Assembly (NCBI GenBank): GCA_900318375.1
Contig: ONKG01000001.1
Coordinates: 62,001 to 126,000 of the forward strand
Reading direction: 5' to 3'
Source of the DNA: an uncultured Lachnospiraceae bacterium
GTDB lineage: Bacteria > Bacillota > Clostridia > Lachnospirales > Lachnospiraceae
Length of the DNA stretch: 64,000 nt
Position 1 is the stretch's first letter. Each line of letters starts with the position of its first letter. Position numbers and translations under genes: made by a program. Below are positions 45,113 to 54,555 of this stretch, piece by piece. The notes beneath the pieces were generated by a model that was not told the DNA's origin, made no database searches, and saw only the letters and a program-made list of their open reading frames with translations.

Positions 45113-45580
45113 CTATTGAGACATGCCAGTCATTTCTAAATATTTCTCAAACACCGGGCGGATTGGAGGTGATATCTCCTCAATCCGGATTTCTTCCGGA
45201 GAAAAATAGCGGAGTTCTTCTATTTCCTCCTCCTGCGGATGCGGCTCTCCACTGTAATCCCTGCAAAGGTAGACAATTTCAATGTTTGATACCTCATCTC
45301 CGTTAGGGTAAATGTAATGAGCCTCCGGACCCGAATTGATATAAAACAGTTCCATTTTCCCTGCAGTGATACTCATTTCTTCCAAGAGCTCACGCCTTGC
45401 ACAGTCCTCCACGTGCTCATCGACTTCCACTGCTCCTCCGGAATATCCCCAAAGGTGATTATCTGTTCTTTTTCCCAGCAGGAGCTGTCCCTTCTCATTC
45501 ACGCATATGATACTTGCAGCGCATTGAATCAGCGTCCTGCGGCCGACAATCTTTCTCAGGTCACTAATATATCCGCTCAT
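45113..45580 (-). CDS. Nudix hydrolase
   Basis: 155 residues. The Nudix box is GGAVEVDEHVEDCARRELLE followed by EM; all Glu ligands are present, while the usual Gly near the end is Ser. Family members hydrolyse nucleoside diphosphates linked to another group. ATG 45580 follows AGGGG closely; the frame extends upstream without support. Confidence 0.9.
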   Translation of the reverse strand: MSGYISDLRKIVGRRTLIQCAASIICVNEKGQLLLGKRTDNHLWGYSGGAVEVDEHVEDCARRELLEEMSITAGKMELFYINSGPEAHYIYPNGDEVSNIEIVYLCRDYSGEPHPQEEEIEELRYFSPEEIRIEEISPPIRPVFEKYLEMTGMSQ

Positions 45581-45801
45581 TTTTCCCCTTCCCTGAAATA
45601 CCTTCAGCACAAAGATGTGTAACATAAAGCTTTCTTTTTCGTCTATGAGAATATAGGGATCTGAGTCAGTTTCTCGGAGATTGAATCATCGAGAAGCCTT
45701 GCCCAATAATCTCGAAAAATATTATACCCTATTTCATCGTTCCTTATCGAGTATTAAGACTATCCAGTCCATAAATCCAGCCTTTTTGAAGGAGGTATTT
45801 T

Positions 45802-46623
45802 ATGAAAACAAGCATTTCCAATCAGCATAAGGCTGCTTCTGCTGTCCTTGCCGCAATCGTATGTGCCTCTGCGATGTCAATTTCCGGATGCACATCGGCG
45901 GGAAGTCCTTCCGAAAAAAGCAGCATCACTACAACCGTTGCACAGGCACAGGAAACCGTCTCTTCATCAACAGCGGTCTCTTCGCAGGATACAGTGACTG
46001 TATCCGCAAAAGGAAGCACCAGGGCTGTACCTGACCGCGCGGAACTGCACTTCGGAATCAGAACACAGGCTGAAACGGCAGAAAAGGCCCAGCAGTCAAA
46101 CAGCACCAATGTCGATGCGGTGGTCGAAGTCCTGACACAAAACGGAATCAAAGAGGAAGACATCCAGACCACCTTGTACGACGTCAGCCCCCAGTATGAC
46201 TGGAACACCGGGGACGGGACTAATGTCGTAGGCTACAGCGCCCTCAGTAATCTGTCAGTCAAAAATGTTTCCATCGATGATGCCGGAAAACTGATCACCG
46301 ACTGCACCGAAGCCGGAGCGAATGAATTCAACGGCATTTCCTATAGCAGCACCCAATATGACACCTTGTATGCCGAAGCCTTAAAGAATGCAGTCGCAGA
46401 AGCAGAAGCAAAGGCAAAATTACTGGCGGAAGCCGCCGGAAAAGATCTCGGCGATGTGAAAGCAATCGTAGAAGGCTATCAGGATATGACCTACGCGAAC
46501 TCAAATCAAAAAGTATATGCCTCCGGAATGGGCGCCGCAGAAGACAGCTCCTCAGCAGCAAACATCCTGCCCGGACAGGCAGAAATCACAGCAGTCGTCA
46601 CAGTGACCTACTCACTGCAGTAA
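45802..46623 (+). CDS. SIMPL-domain (DUF541) lipoprotein
   Basis: 273 residues. The lipoprotein signal ends at AMSISGC. A short Ser/Thr linker leads to the SIMPL domain: VTVSAKGSTRAVPDRAELHF, NSTNVDAVVEVLTQNGI, GYSALSNLSVKN. Such proteins are envelope-associated, with poorly defined stress roles. AGGAGG precedes ATG 45802. The downstream palindrome acts as a likely terminator. Confidence 0.92.
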   Translation: MKTSISNQHKAASAVLAAIVCASAMSISGCTSAGSPSEKSSITTTVAQAQETVSSSTAVSSQDTVTVSAKGSTRAVPDRAELHFGIRTQAETAEKAQQSNSTNVDAVVEVLTQNGIKEEDIQTTLYDVSPQYDWNTGDGTNVVGYSALSNLSVKNVSIDDAGKLITDCTEAGANEFNGISYSSTQYDTLYAEALKNAVAEAEAKAKLLAEAAGKDLGDVKAIVEGYQDMTYANSNQKVYASGMGAAEDSSSAANILPGQAEITAVVTVTYSLQ

Positions 46624-46634
46624 TCAACCAAAAA

Positions 46635-46705
46635 TGAGTCACAAGGGACGGTTCTGAAAAACTCATTGTGTGCAATGAGTTTTTCGGAACCGTCCCCGTG
46701 TCTCA
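46635..46705. repeat. Dispersed palindrome family, copy 2 (imperfect)
   Basis: TGAGTCACAAGGGACGGTTC, TGAAAAACTCATTG, a TGTG loop, CAATGAGTTTTTC, then GGAACCGTCCCCGTGTCTCA. It has a few mismatches near the outer ends. It lies 12 bases after the SIMPL stop codon. Confidence 0.92.
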
Positions 46706-46711
46706 ATAACT

Positions 46712-46778
46712 GAAAGAACCCCTGTCCGGACTGCTTTACAGTTAGATGACGCAGTGCCGGTCAGGGGCTCTCTATTTT
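46712..46778 (+). terminator. Second terminator in the SIMPL/nitroreductase gap
   Basis: GAACCCCTGTCCGGACTGC pairs with GCAGTGCCGGTCAGGGGCTC, followed by TCTATTTTTA. Confidence 0.75.
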
Positions 46779-46830
46779 TATAAAAATCTATTTACTTACT
46801 ACATGTCAGGCGTCCCGCAGATCTTCTGTC

Positions 46831-47382
46831 TTACCAGTGATTGAAACTGCAGATTTCTTCGGTAGTCTTACGGATCTTCCTGCGGGGAGCCTTTTCCTCT
46901 GCGCTGTATCCCACTGCAAGGACAATGCGTACTTCACTGCCCTCAGGAATTCCGAAATACTCCTCCATCTTTTTCTGGTCATTCAGTCCGAGGATACAGG
47001 TAGAAAGACCCAGTTCCAATGCCTGGTAACACATATTCATGGCTGCCATGCCGATATCGCCCTGAGCAAATCTCTGTGTATCCCCGTAATGAGCTTTCAC
47101 GAAGGGCATCACCTTTGCAGGCTGTTCCACAAGAATAATATAAGCCGGAACCTGCTTGCGGAAGGGAACACCTGTTGCGCCGTCTTCCACCACCAGGGCA
47201 TCGCAGAGTTTTTCCTTGGCTTCCGGCTCATCAACGACAATAAATTTCCAGGGCTGGGCATTGCAGCCGCTGGGGGAAAGGCGCCCTGCCTCTATAAGCT
47301 TCATGAGGTCTTCTCTCGACACCGGGCGGTCAGCATACGCCCTGCAGCTTTCTCTTTTCTCAAGCATTTCCTGAAATGTCAT
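46831..47382 (-). CDS. Nitroreductase family FMN protein
   Basis: 183 residues, full length. The N-terminal ESCRAYADRPV and SPSGCNAQPWKFIVVD match the FMN-binding nitroreductase fold, and LGLSTCILGLNDQKKMEE and AVGYSAEEKAPRRK complete it. Probably an NAD(P)H-dependent oxidoreductase of quinone or nitro substrates. GGAGG precedes ATG 47382. Single gene, convergent with SIMPL. Confidence 0.93.
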   Translation of the reverse strand: MTFQEMLEKRESCRAYADRPVSREDLMKLIEAGRLSPSGCNAQPWKFIVVDEPEAKEKLCDALVVEDGATGVPFRKQVPAYIILVEQPAKVMPFVKAHYGDTQRFAQGDIGMAAMNMCYQALELGLSTCILGLNDQKKMEEYFGIPEGSEVRIVLAVGYSAEEKAPRRKIRKTTEEICSFNHW

Positions 47383-47718
47383 TTTCGTAATCCTCCATTG
47401 TCTGATCTGACTGATTTGACTGATTTGAATGATTTGAATGATTTACCTGCACACATCGTCCCGGAGTCCGCTTACAGCGGCTAGAACAACTCTTACAGAT
47501 ATATTTGTTTTAAGTATCTACGAATATTCTATATTCTGTCCCGCCCGGATTCAATAGTTTCGCTGCTAATAATAATCGTACCTAATAATCATACGCATAA
47601 TAATTACACGAATAATAATTACCCAGCTATAGTTCACAAAGAGTTCTCATATATAGTTTCGCACATGGTTTATATATAAAGTAATGTAGATAACTCACGC
47701 TAAAGCTGACTGCTGCGC
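47383..47718. other. Gap upstream of the nitroreductase gene
   Basis: Contains a short ACTGATTTG/AATGATTTG repeat (47409-47444) and an AT-rich stretch with repeated ATAATAATTAC motifs (47570-47620). No gene supported. Confidence 0.5.
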
Positions 47719-48462
47719 TCAGATTCTTATTTCCATGCCGTCTTCCGCAAGCGCGATATTGGTTCCGGTTGTCATCTCCCTGATTTTTGTGAAATCCTCT
47801 TTACTCCAGTCGGGGTTTTGGTGGATCAGATAGATTTTCCCAAAGTTGCTCAGCGGCAGGTGGTTTTTCAGCTGCTGGAGAGAGGTATGCCGATCATGCC
47901 CGGATGTCTTATACTCCCAGCATTCATGGAAGAGGATGTCTGCGCGGATTCCATCCCATGCATCCGGCTGAAATACAGTATCTGTCGCATAAATGAACCT
48001 GTCGTCTATGGAAATCCGGAAGGACGGAGCCGAATGCGTCTGCCCGGCAACCGTGATCTTTGTATTGTCGATAATAAAAGTCTCCGAAGGAAAATCCATG
48101 ATCTGAACATCTTTTGAAAATGTATCGATGCTCCTGGAGAAAAACTCTTTTCTCAAAAACGCGTGCATATAATCTTCCGTTGACCGCGGATACGCCATCA
48201 CCCCTGGGCCATAGACCCGAAACCGCTTCTCTCGAATAAAGGGATCTATATAGATCAAACCGATCATGTGATCCAGATGATAGTGGGAAAGCAGCAGATG
48301 AACTGTATCATACTTTTCCAGAACCGCCCTGTATCTGCGGAGATTCGAAAGACCCGTCCCCGCATCCAGGATAAAAAGCGTCCCCTTGTTTTCCACCATT
48401 ATACAGCTTGTTTCGTTGACTCCCGGAATCCAGCCAGCAGCACCCAGAATATGTATCGTCAT
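47719..48462 (-). CDS. MBL-fold metallohydrolase (RNase Z-like superfamily)
   Basis: 247 residues. The zinc motif LSHYHLDHMIG, the Asp in IYATDTVF and His in IYLIHQNPDW match the MBL fold; HILGAAGWIPG opens the first strand. It has no signal peptide. Length is shorter than RNase Z and the exosite is absent, so a generic phosphodiesterase or hydrolase is likelier. ATG 48462 is preferred over GTG 48468, which overlaps AGGAG. Confidence 0.85.
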   Translation of the reverse strand: MTIHILGAAGWIPGVNETSCIMVENKGTLFILDAGTGLSNLRRYRAVLEKYDTVHLLLSHYHLDHMIGLIYIDPFIREKRFRVYGPGVMAYPRSTEDYMHAFLRKEFFSRSIDTFSKDVQIMDFPSETFIIDNTKITVAGQTHSAPSFRISIDDRFIYATDTVFQPDAWDGIRADILFHECWEYKTSGHDRHTSLQQLKNHLPLSNFGKIYLIHQNPDWSKEDFTKIREMTTGTNIALAEDGMEIRI

Positions 48463-48552
48463 TGTCACTCCTCATCTCGTTCGCCACAGCTTCCCCTATC
48501 CGGAGAAAAATGAAAATAATGAGTTACCGAGTATTTCTCTTTTTGGACAGGA

Positions 48553-48669
48553 TCAGTCTCCATACTCCTTACGCTGCTCTTCATTGGGCTTCCACCATCC
48601 GCTGGTCCCGTAGCAGTTGTCGGCGGTGGTTTCCCAGCCATCAACAAACATGCAGGAATGTTTGGCCAT
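48553..48669 (-). CDS. Possible 38-residue small protein
   Basis: The frame encodes MAKHSCMFVDGWETTADNCY and ends WWKPNEEQRKEYGD. The composition (two Cys, three Trp, charged tail) is protein-like. It follows the large lipoprotein gene by 13 bases on the same strand. The ribosome site (AACAAAG) is poor, so it may be the remnant of a larger gene. Confidence 0.35.
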   Translation of the reverse strand: MAKHSCMFVDGWETTADNCYGTSGWWKPNEEQRKEYGD

Positions 48670-48682
48670 CTTTGTTGCAATA

Positions 48683-50005
48683 TTAGTCGTTAAAAATTAC
48701 TCCTGATTCCCCGGCATCGTCACTGACGAAATATACTTCATACTCACTGTACTTATCGCCATTCCCTGCTAAGTAAATCTCCACTGTCATGACATAGCCA
48801 TCCATTTCTCTAAGAGCATAGGCAATCGGTGCATAATAGTAAATGTCTGACTCATCTTGCGAAGAACCGGAGAAAGAATCTTCACCATTAGCGAGCCTGT
48901 CATTTTCCCATTCAGGCGACGGTACGTCACTTAGCTTCTGACATCTTGAAATTTCTATCCTGGGTTCTCCATCTTCCAGCTGCAGTTCATCATTAATCAT
49001 ACTGACAATATCACTTGCATTCACACCCATAAGGGCATAACCCTCCTGCATTGGTCTGTAGATGCTATCCCATACCTTCTGCGAATCATCCTTGAACGCG
49101 GCATCAAAGAACTCCTCTACCAGTCTCTTTGCAGCACTTTCATCCAAAGCGGGTTCTGAAGGACTTTCAGTTCCGCTTATATCCTCATAGTAATGAACGC
49201 GGCCATCCCAATTAACTGCATCATCAAATTCAATAAAGGAAAACTTCGGGTTACCGTTAGTATCATATGTATAATATGTATGGCTTTTACTTTCTCCTCC
49301 ATCCTGGTACTGGTAGAAAGATGTTTCCACCAATCCAAATTCATTTAAGGTGAAATCAGCTTTATATGCAAACTGACCATTGCGTTCAAGTTCCCGATCA
49401 ATCATACCTGACCCGTCATCACTGTATTTTTGTGTATATTTAAAAGTCGCATCAACATCGTCCTCAAAATACCCCTGAAAACATAACTCTCTTCTCCCCG
49501 TTACTTCAATCTTATAAACCGGAATGTCCAGATTTTGTTCAAGATAAAGTTCCCGGTCCAATGACGATTCAACACTCTCAAATGCGCCTGTATCGTCGCA
49601 GTGCACCTCTATGTGGTTGGGACAATAAGGAAAAACAAGGATATAATCTCCCTTCATTTCCATGACCATTGTTTTCAATAAACCACTGTCATAATATTCA
49701 TAGGAACGATCGAAATCTCTTCTATGAATATTACAAAGCCTTCCATCCTGATCATACGTATAATCAATCTCACCTCCTTTAGAAAATATATCAATTATTT
49801 TGGTTAAACGATAGACCGGATGATCAGTTGAATTTTCAGAGGATTTCTCTGATCGTTCCGAAGATTCCTCTGATTGCTTTTTGCTCAGAGGATTGAGCTT
49901 GTTTATCGTTTCCTTGTCTATTGGATTTAATCCACCGAAAGAACAGGCCGACAAGCAAATACAGAAGAACGCAATGCTGATTGTCGATAATAGTTTTCTG
50001 AACAT
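48683..50005 (-). CDS. Lipoprotein with YD-like strands and a C-terminal accessory domain
   Basis: 440 residues. A lipoprotein signal ends at ICLSAC. A Ser/Glu linker follows. Residues about 65-280 contain YD-like phrases (YTYDQDGRLCNI, YEYYDSGLLKTM, YTYDTNGNPKFSF) as in RHS/YD proteins but without a toxin or processing motif. The C-terminal third (AAKRLVEEFFDAAFKDDSQK) resembles DUF4878-like lipoprotein domains. ATG 50005 lies six bases after AGGAG. Role unknown. Confidence 0.75.
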   Translation of the reverse strand: MFRKLLSTISIAFFCICLSACSFGGLNPIDKETINKLNPLSKKQSEESSERSEKSSENSTDHPVYRLTKIIDIFSKGGEIDYTYDQDGRLCNIHRRDFDRSYEYYDSGLLKTMVMEMKGDYILVFPYCPNHIEVHCDDTGAFESVESSLDRELYLEQNLDIPVYKIEVTGRRELCFQGYFEDDVDATFKYTQKYSDDGSGMIDRELERNGQFAYKADFTLNEFGLVETSFYQYQDGGESKSHTYYTYDTNGNPKFSFIEFDDAVNWDGRVHYYEDISGTESPSEPALDESAAKRLVEEFFDAAFKDDSQKVWDSIYRPMQEGYALMGVNASDIVSMINDELQLEDGEPRIEISRCQKLSDVPSPEWENDRLANGEDSFSGSSQDESDIYYYAPIAYALREMDGYVMTVEIYLAGNGDKYSEYEVYFVSDDAGESGVIFND

Positions 50006-50323
50006 CACAAACTCCTTTCTGTAAAAACTTTCTTATAAACACTCCAAACAATTAAACTCTCCAGACAATGCCGCCAAATATAGTATCTTACTATATTTTT
50101 ATTATATTATAGAAAACATTACGTTTTGTAGCGGAGACATTAAAAGATTATTCTCTTCGCACTTGCTGCTCCTGCGAGAGGCGTGGTCGGAAGAGACAAA
50201 AAAAGAGTCAATCGAAATTTCCCCTGCGCATCGAAGGATCCTCTCTCATGACTCAAACGGGACGTACAGAACTGTCCCCGGTGTATCCTTTATCAATAAA
50301 TATCCGGAATCAAATATCCGGAA
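50006..50323. other. Gap between the lipoprotein gene and the CLC gene
   Basis: AT-rich stretch (50080-50150) with likely promoter signals for the lipoprotein gene, then degenerate GGGACG/GTCCCC pieces of the palindrome family near 50256-50282. No gene supported. Confidence 0.45.
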
Positions 50324-51586
50324 TCATAATGTCCGTTTGTCGATATATGACAGACGGAATTTGGAATACATGATTTTCTGGCTCGTGTACAGGCCGTAAT
50401 AGCCGGAGACAACATAGCTGATCACACAGGCAAGAAGGAAATAGGCAGATCCCTCAAACCCGAACATCTCACAGCAGATGATAAAAGAAGATATGGGGCT
50501 GTTGGTGACGCCGCAGAAAACCGCTCCCATACCGACTGCAGCGCTGAGCGACGGTGAAAAACCGGACAGCGCGCCGAAGAGCCTTCCAAACGCCGCGCCG
50601 ATAAAGAAGGACGGGACGATCTCACCGCCCTTATACCCGGCGCAAATGGACAGGATCGTAAAGATCATTTTAAATAAAAAAGCCATTTTCGGGCCTTCGC
50701 CGGCAATAAAGCTCATAATTGATCCGCTGCCTGCACCGTTGTAGAACTGTCCGCGGGAAAGCCAGGTATACAGAAGCAGAACAGAACCCAGGATCAGTGC
50801 ACGTACATAACCGTTTTTCAGATAATGTTCGGAGACATGCTCGCCTGCCTGCAGAGTCGCACAGAAAATCCACGACAAAAATCCGGAGAGCAGGGCAAGA
50901 ATCAGCACATTGATTCCGGATTTGATGCCGAGAGCAGGTATCGTTCCCAATTCATAAAAGGGGGAAGAGCCGCCCATTTTCACAGCAACACCATGCGCGA
51001 CAAAAGATGCGATCGTACAGGGAAGAAGCGAAGAATAGTGCATGATTCCCACACTGACTACTTCCATGGGAAAAACAGCCGCCGCGAGAGGCGTCCCGAA
51101 CATAGCGGAGAAGGCAGCAGACATACCGGTCATGATCAGGGTCTTCCGGTCTCTCTCCGAAAACTTGAAAACGGATGCTATGTAATGTCCGATCGATCCG
51201 CCCAGCTGCAGCGCTGCGCCCTCCCGTCCAACGGAGGCACCGGACAGATGGGAGATCGTCGTTGCGATAAAGATCAGCGGCGCCAAACGCAGCGGCACCG
51301 TCTTTCCGCTCTGAATCGACGAGATGATCAGATTCGTCCCGCCCTCCGTACCGCGTCCGGTCCTGCGGTAAATGAAAAGGATCAGAACAGCCCCGACAGG
51401 CAGCAGCAGCAAAATCTGAGGATGCTCAAGTCTCAACTCTGTCACATAGTCTATGCACTCATGAAAAAGCGCGCCGATGGCTCCGATCAAAAGCCCGCAT
51501 AGAATCGCAAAAACGATAAACAGAAAAGTGTGGACCGTTCTTTCAGTATTGTGCTGTATCTTATGAACTGCTGTTTTTTTATCCAT
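50324..51586 (-). CDS. CLC-family chloride/fluoride channel or exchanger
   Basis: 420 residues and about ten helices. The gating glutamate lies in ASVGREGAALQLGGSIG, and GYKGGEIVPSFFIGAAFG is the GxFxP-like loop. The first selectivity loop reads GRGTEGGTNLIISS rather than the GSGIP of chloride CLCs, which suggests the CLC-F (fluoride) branch or another divergent clade. I did not find a fluoride riboswitch consensus in the leader. ATG 51586 is preferred because GGAG stands six bases upstream. A TATAAT (51676-51671) next to the palindrome serves as -10. Confidence 0.88.
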   Translation of the reverse strand: MDKKTAVHKIQHNTERTVHTFLFIVFAILCGLLIGAIGALFHECIDYVTELRLEHPQILLLLPVGAVLILFIYRRTGRGTEGGTNLIISSIQSGKTVPLRLAPLIFIATTISHLSGASVGREGAALQLGGSIGHYIASVFKFSERDRKTLIMTGMSAAFSAMFGTPLAAAVFPMEVVSVGIMHYSSLLPCTIASFVAHGVAVKMGGSSPFYELGTIPALGIKSGINVLILALLSGFLSWIFCATLQAGEHVSEHYLKNGYVRALILGSVLLLYTWLSRGQFYNGAGSGSIMSFIAGEGPKMAFLFKMIFTILSICAGYKGGEIVPSFFIGAAFGRLFGALSGFSPSLSAAVGMGAVFCGVTNSPISSFIICCEMFGFEGSAYFLLACVISYVVSGYYGLYTSQKIMYSKFRLSYIDKRTL

Positions 51587-51684
51587 GATAATCTCCATTC
51601 CGGAGCGCCCTGCGCCATCATCACTGATCCTGTCACACCCTGACAGGGTTTTTATGTATAAAGATAAAATATTATACCATAAAA

Positions 51685-51756
51685 TGAGTCACAGGGGACG
51701 GTTCTGAAAAACTCATTGCACGCAATGAGTTTTTCAGAACCGTCCCCTGTGACTCG
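51685..51756. repeat. Dispersed palindrome family, copy 3
   Basis: GAGTCACAGGGGACGGTTCT and GAAAAACTCATTGCA form an arm matched by its inverse, with one mismatch pair near the centre. It lies between the antiporter stop codon and the CLC promoter and likely ends antiporter transcription. Confidence 0.94.
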
Positions 51757-51783
51757 TTTTCCACTTTTTTACCGATCCGCTCA

Positions 51784-52989
51784 TCAGGCTTTTGCGCAAT
51801 CGCGCAGCGCAGCCGCCTGTTTTTCATCCGCGGCGTAGATTGTCTTCAGAAGGACAGGAGTCAGAATGGAGCTGACCACGATCAGGAGGATGACTGCTGT
51901 GAAGTATTTGCTGTCCAGGATTCCGGCTTTGAGTCCTCTCTGGGCAACGATCAGGGCAACCTCTCCGCGGGTCATCATGCCGATTCCAATCTTGAGGCTG
52001 TCCGAATTGTCAAAGCGCAGCAACTTTGACACAAGGCCGCAGCCGATCACTTTGCCAAGAAGTCCGACCACTACAAATGCGGCGGAGAAAACCAGGATAG
52101 TCATATCGACTGTCCTCAGATTGGTCTGCAGTCCTACGCTTGCGAAGAAAACAGGTCCGAAGATCATATAGGAGCTGATATCCATTTTTCTGTCAATGTA
52201 GGAAGAATCATCCAGAGAGCTCAGAATGATTCCGGCCACATAGGCGCCGGTGATGTCTGCAACACCAAAGTATCTGTCAGCAATGTAAGCCATGATAAAG
52301 GCAAGGCTCATTCCGATAATAGGGATCCTTCTGGTATGCGGCCATCTGCGGTCCACAATCTTCATGATTCTGAAAATGATTATTCCGACGACGACAGACA
52401 GGGCAAAAAATGCGATGGTCTTGAAGCAGACAGCCCCGAGATCGGCGCTGGGATCCCTGAGCCCCAGGACCGCGGTCAGCACCACAATTCCGATCACATC
52501 ATCAATGATCGCGGCACTCATGATCGTGGTGCCGACTTCAGTGGAAACCTTTCCAAGCTCCTTCAAAACCTGAACTGTGATACTGACAGATGTAGCCGTC
52601 AGGATGGTTCCGATAAAAACCGCCTGGATAAAGCCGCCTGTTCCAGGAGCCGGGAAGCCATAAAAGCCCATATACAGAAGGGTTCCCAGGACAAGAGGGA
52701 TTGCAACACCCGCGACTGCGATAGCCGCCGCCTTCAGTCCTGATTTTTTCAGCTTTTCGATATCTGTTTCGAGGCCCGCGCTGAACATGAGCAGGATCAC
52801 CCCGATCTCGGCCATGCCTGCCAGAAAATCATTCTGTGAAACCAGATTTAACAATGACGGTCCGATCAATAGTCCCGCAATGATCTCTCCTGCAACCTGC
52901 GGAGCTTTCAAATCACGCGCCAGAAGGCCGAATATTTTCGAACTGATAATGATGATCGCCAGAGTCCTCAGAATTTCCAAAGTATCCAT
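51784..52989 (-). CDS. CPA2-type cation:proton antiporter
   Basis: 401 residues, about 12 helices. SAAIIDDVIGIVVL carries the double Asp typical of electrogenic Na/H antiporters (NapA-like), and GIGMMTRGEVALIV contains the conserved Arg/Glu. No C-terminal TrkA domain. AGGAAGG lies before ATG 52989. It diverges from the LysR gene at 53270 across 280 bases, so the LysR protein may control it. Confidence 0.93.
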   Translation of the reverse strand: MDTLEILRTLAIIIISSKIFGLLARDLKAPQVAGEIIAGLLIGPSLLNLVSQNDFLAGMAEIGVILLMFSAGLETDIEKLKKSGLKAAAIAVAGVAIPLVLGTLLYMGFYGFPAPGTGGFIQAVFIGTILTATSVSITVQVLKELGKVSTEVGTTIMSAAIIDDVIGIVVLTAVLGLRDPSADLGAVCFKTIAFFALSVVVGIIIFRIMKIVDRRWPHTRRIPIIGMSLAFIMAYIADRYFGVADITGAYVAGIILSSLDDSSYIDRKMDISSYMIFGPVFFASVGLQTNLRTVDMTILVFSAAFVVVGLLGKVIGCGLVSKLLRFDNSDSLKIGIGMMTRGEVALIVAQRGLKAGILDSKYFTAVILLIVVSSILTPVLLKTIYAADEKQAAALRDCAKA

Positions 52990-53269
52990 ATCTGTCCTTC
53001 CTCTTTATTCTTCTTTATTCTTCTTTATTCTTCCTGCCTATCCTTTCAGTAACTTTCCTCTCAATACTTTACTTTCTCAAGTTTAAAAAGATAGCGCACA
53101 CCCTGTCACGGATGCAGGCAGGATGTCTTGAGTAAAAATCACTGTATTTCCCTTACAACTGTGACATTATACTTCTTGCTTTTTAATAATTAAAATAATA
53201 TATTTTAATCATATTAATAAGTAAATCAATATAAGCAAATCAAAAGAAAGGGAGAAAAGGAGAAAAAAA

Positions 53270-54151
53270 ATGACTCTGCGTCATATGATCATATTCCGCA
53301 CCGTCTGCGAATCGGATTACAATTCCACCAGGGCAGCCGAACGTCTGCACATGACCCAGCCTGCCATCAGTCTGGCGGTCAAGGAGCTTGAGCAGTATTA
53401 CGGAGTCCGCCTGTTCGACCGCATCGGCCGGCGGCTGAAAATCACAGACTCCGGAAAACTCTTTCTGCAATATGCCATCCACATCACAGATCTTTTTGAA
53501 GATATGGAGACTGGCCTGCGCGACTGGGATTCCAAAGGCATCCTGCGCGTCGGCGCCAGTATCACCATCGGTTCGCAGTTTCTGCCCGGATATGTAAAAA
53601 CCTACGCGGAGATCTGCCCCGGAATAGATGTGCGGGTCGTTGTTGAACAGTCTGATACCCTGGAGCATAAAATCCTGACCAACGACCTGGATTTTGCCCT
53701 GATCGAAGGAATCCCCCGTGATCCCAGGATCATCGCGGAAGCATATATGCAGGATCAGCTTTGTGTCCTGTGTTCCGCGGACAAGGGCTGGAAACAGGGA
53801 CATACCATATCCCGTGATGAATTCAAAAAGCAGCGCTTCCTGCTCCGCGAAAAAGGAAGCGGCACCAGAGATGTCTTTGACCATGTCACCGCCCAGGCCG
53901 GGATCCATATCATTCCCGCATGGGAGGCCATGAGCACAAGCACCCTGATCAATGCAACGATCACCGGATTAGGGATCGCAGTACTGCCCCGACGGATGAT
54001 CCAGCCGGCATTGGACAGCGGCCAGATCATCACCGTGAACGTCGAAGATCTGGATTTCCGGCGCAGCTTTTATATCATCCGCCACAAAGACAAATTTCTC
54101 ATGCCGTCTGCCGAAAAATTTATTTCCCTCTGTAAGGAAGAGGCTGAATAA
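53270..54151 (+). CDS. LysR-family transcriptional regulator
   Basis: 293 residues. The N-terminal winged helix-turn-helix (STRAAERLHMTQPAISLAVKE) is followed by a substrate-binding domain (GILRVGASITIGSQFLP). ATG 53270 follows AAGGAG. It faces the CPA2 antiporter gene divergently, the usual layout for a LysR regulator and target. The effector is unknown; a role in cation or pH response is inference. Confidence 0.93.
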   Translation: MTLRHMIIFRTVCESDYNSTRAAERLHMTQPAISLAVKELEQYYGVRLFDRIGRRLKITDSGKLFLQYAIHITDLFEDMETGLRDWDSKGILRVGASITIGSQFLPGYVKTYAEICPGIDVRVVVEQSDTLEHKILTNDLDFALIEGIPRDPRIIAEAYMQDQLCVLCSADKGWKQGHTISRDEFKKQRFLLREKGSGTRDVFDHVTAQAGIHIIPAWEAMSTSTLINATITGLGIAVLPRRMIQPALDSGQIITVNVEDLDFRRSFYIIRHKDKFLMPSAEKFISLCKEEAE

Positions 54152-54555
54152 AAAGACTTTTTACAAAAAAAGATTCTGCATTATAAAGATACTGTATCGT
54201 AAAGATTCTGCAAAAGAAGATTCTGCATAATAAGGATTCTGCATAAAAAAGAATCTGCAAAAAAACCTGCAAAAAAAACGCATGAAAACGGGCTTCTGCC
54301 AATCGTTTCCATGCGTTGAAAGCCATAAAAAGCGGCATGTAACCAAACCTCCGCCGCGGCCGGTAAACCGGCAGGTTTTCTGACTCTGCTGTATCTTCCT
54401 GATTTTCCGATCAGATATTGATGGAACTTTAAACAATAAACACTGACATCAATAAAATAATCCTTGACGCGCCTGATTACATTGAACGAATACGGGAACT
54501 TCAACCTCGGAAAGGTTTAATGAAAAATGAGATACTGCAGGTCATGGAAAGAGGA
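54152..54555. other. Gap with AAGATTCTGCA repeats and a hairpin
   Basis: Seven degenerate copies of AAGATTCTGCATAA lie at 54165-54265. Then AACGCATG...CATGCGTT (54277-54319) forms a hairpin, possibly the LysR terminator. No gene supported. Confidence 0.6.

Noticed and set aside
51587..51684. Fluoride riboswitch upstream of the CLC gene
   Set aside because: The leader lacks the GGNGATGGNGTTC / TGATGACTCCT consensus of the crcB motif.
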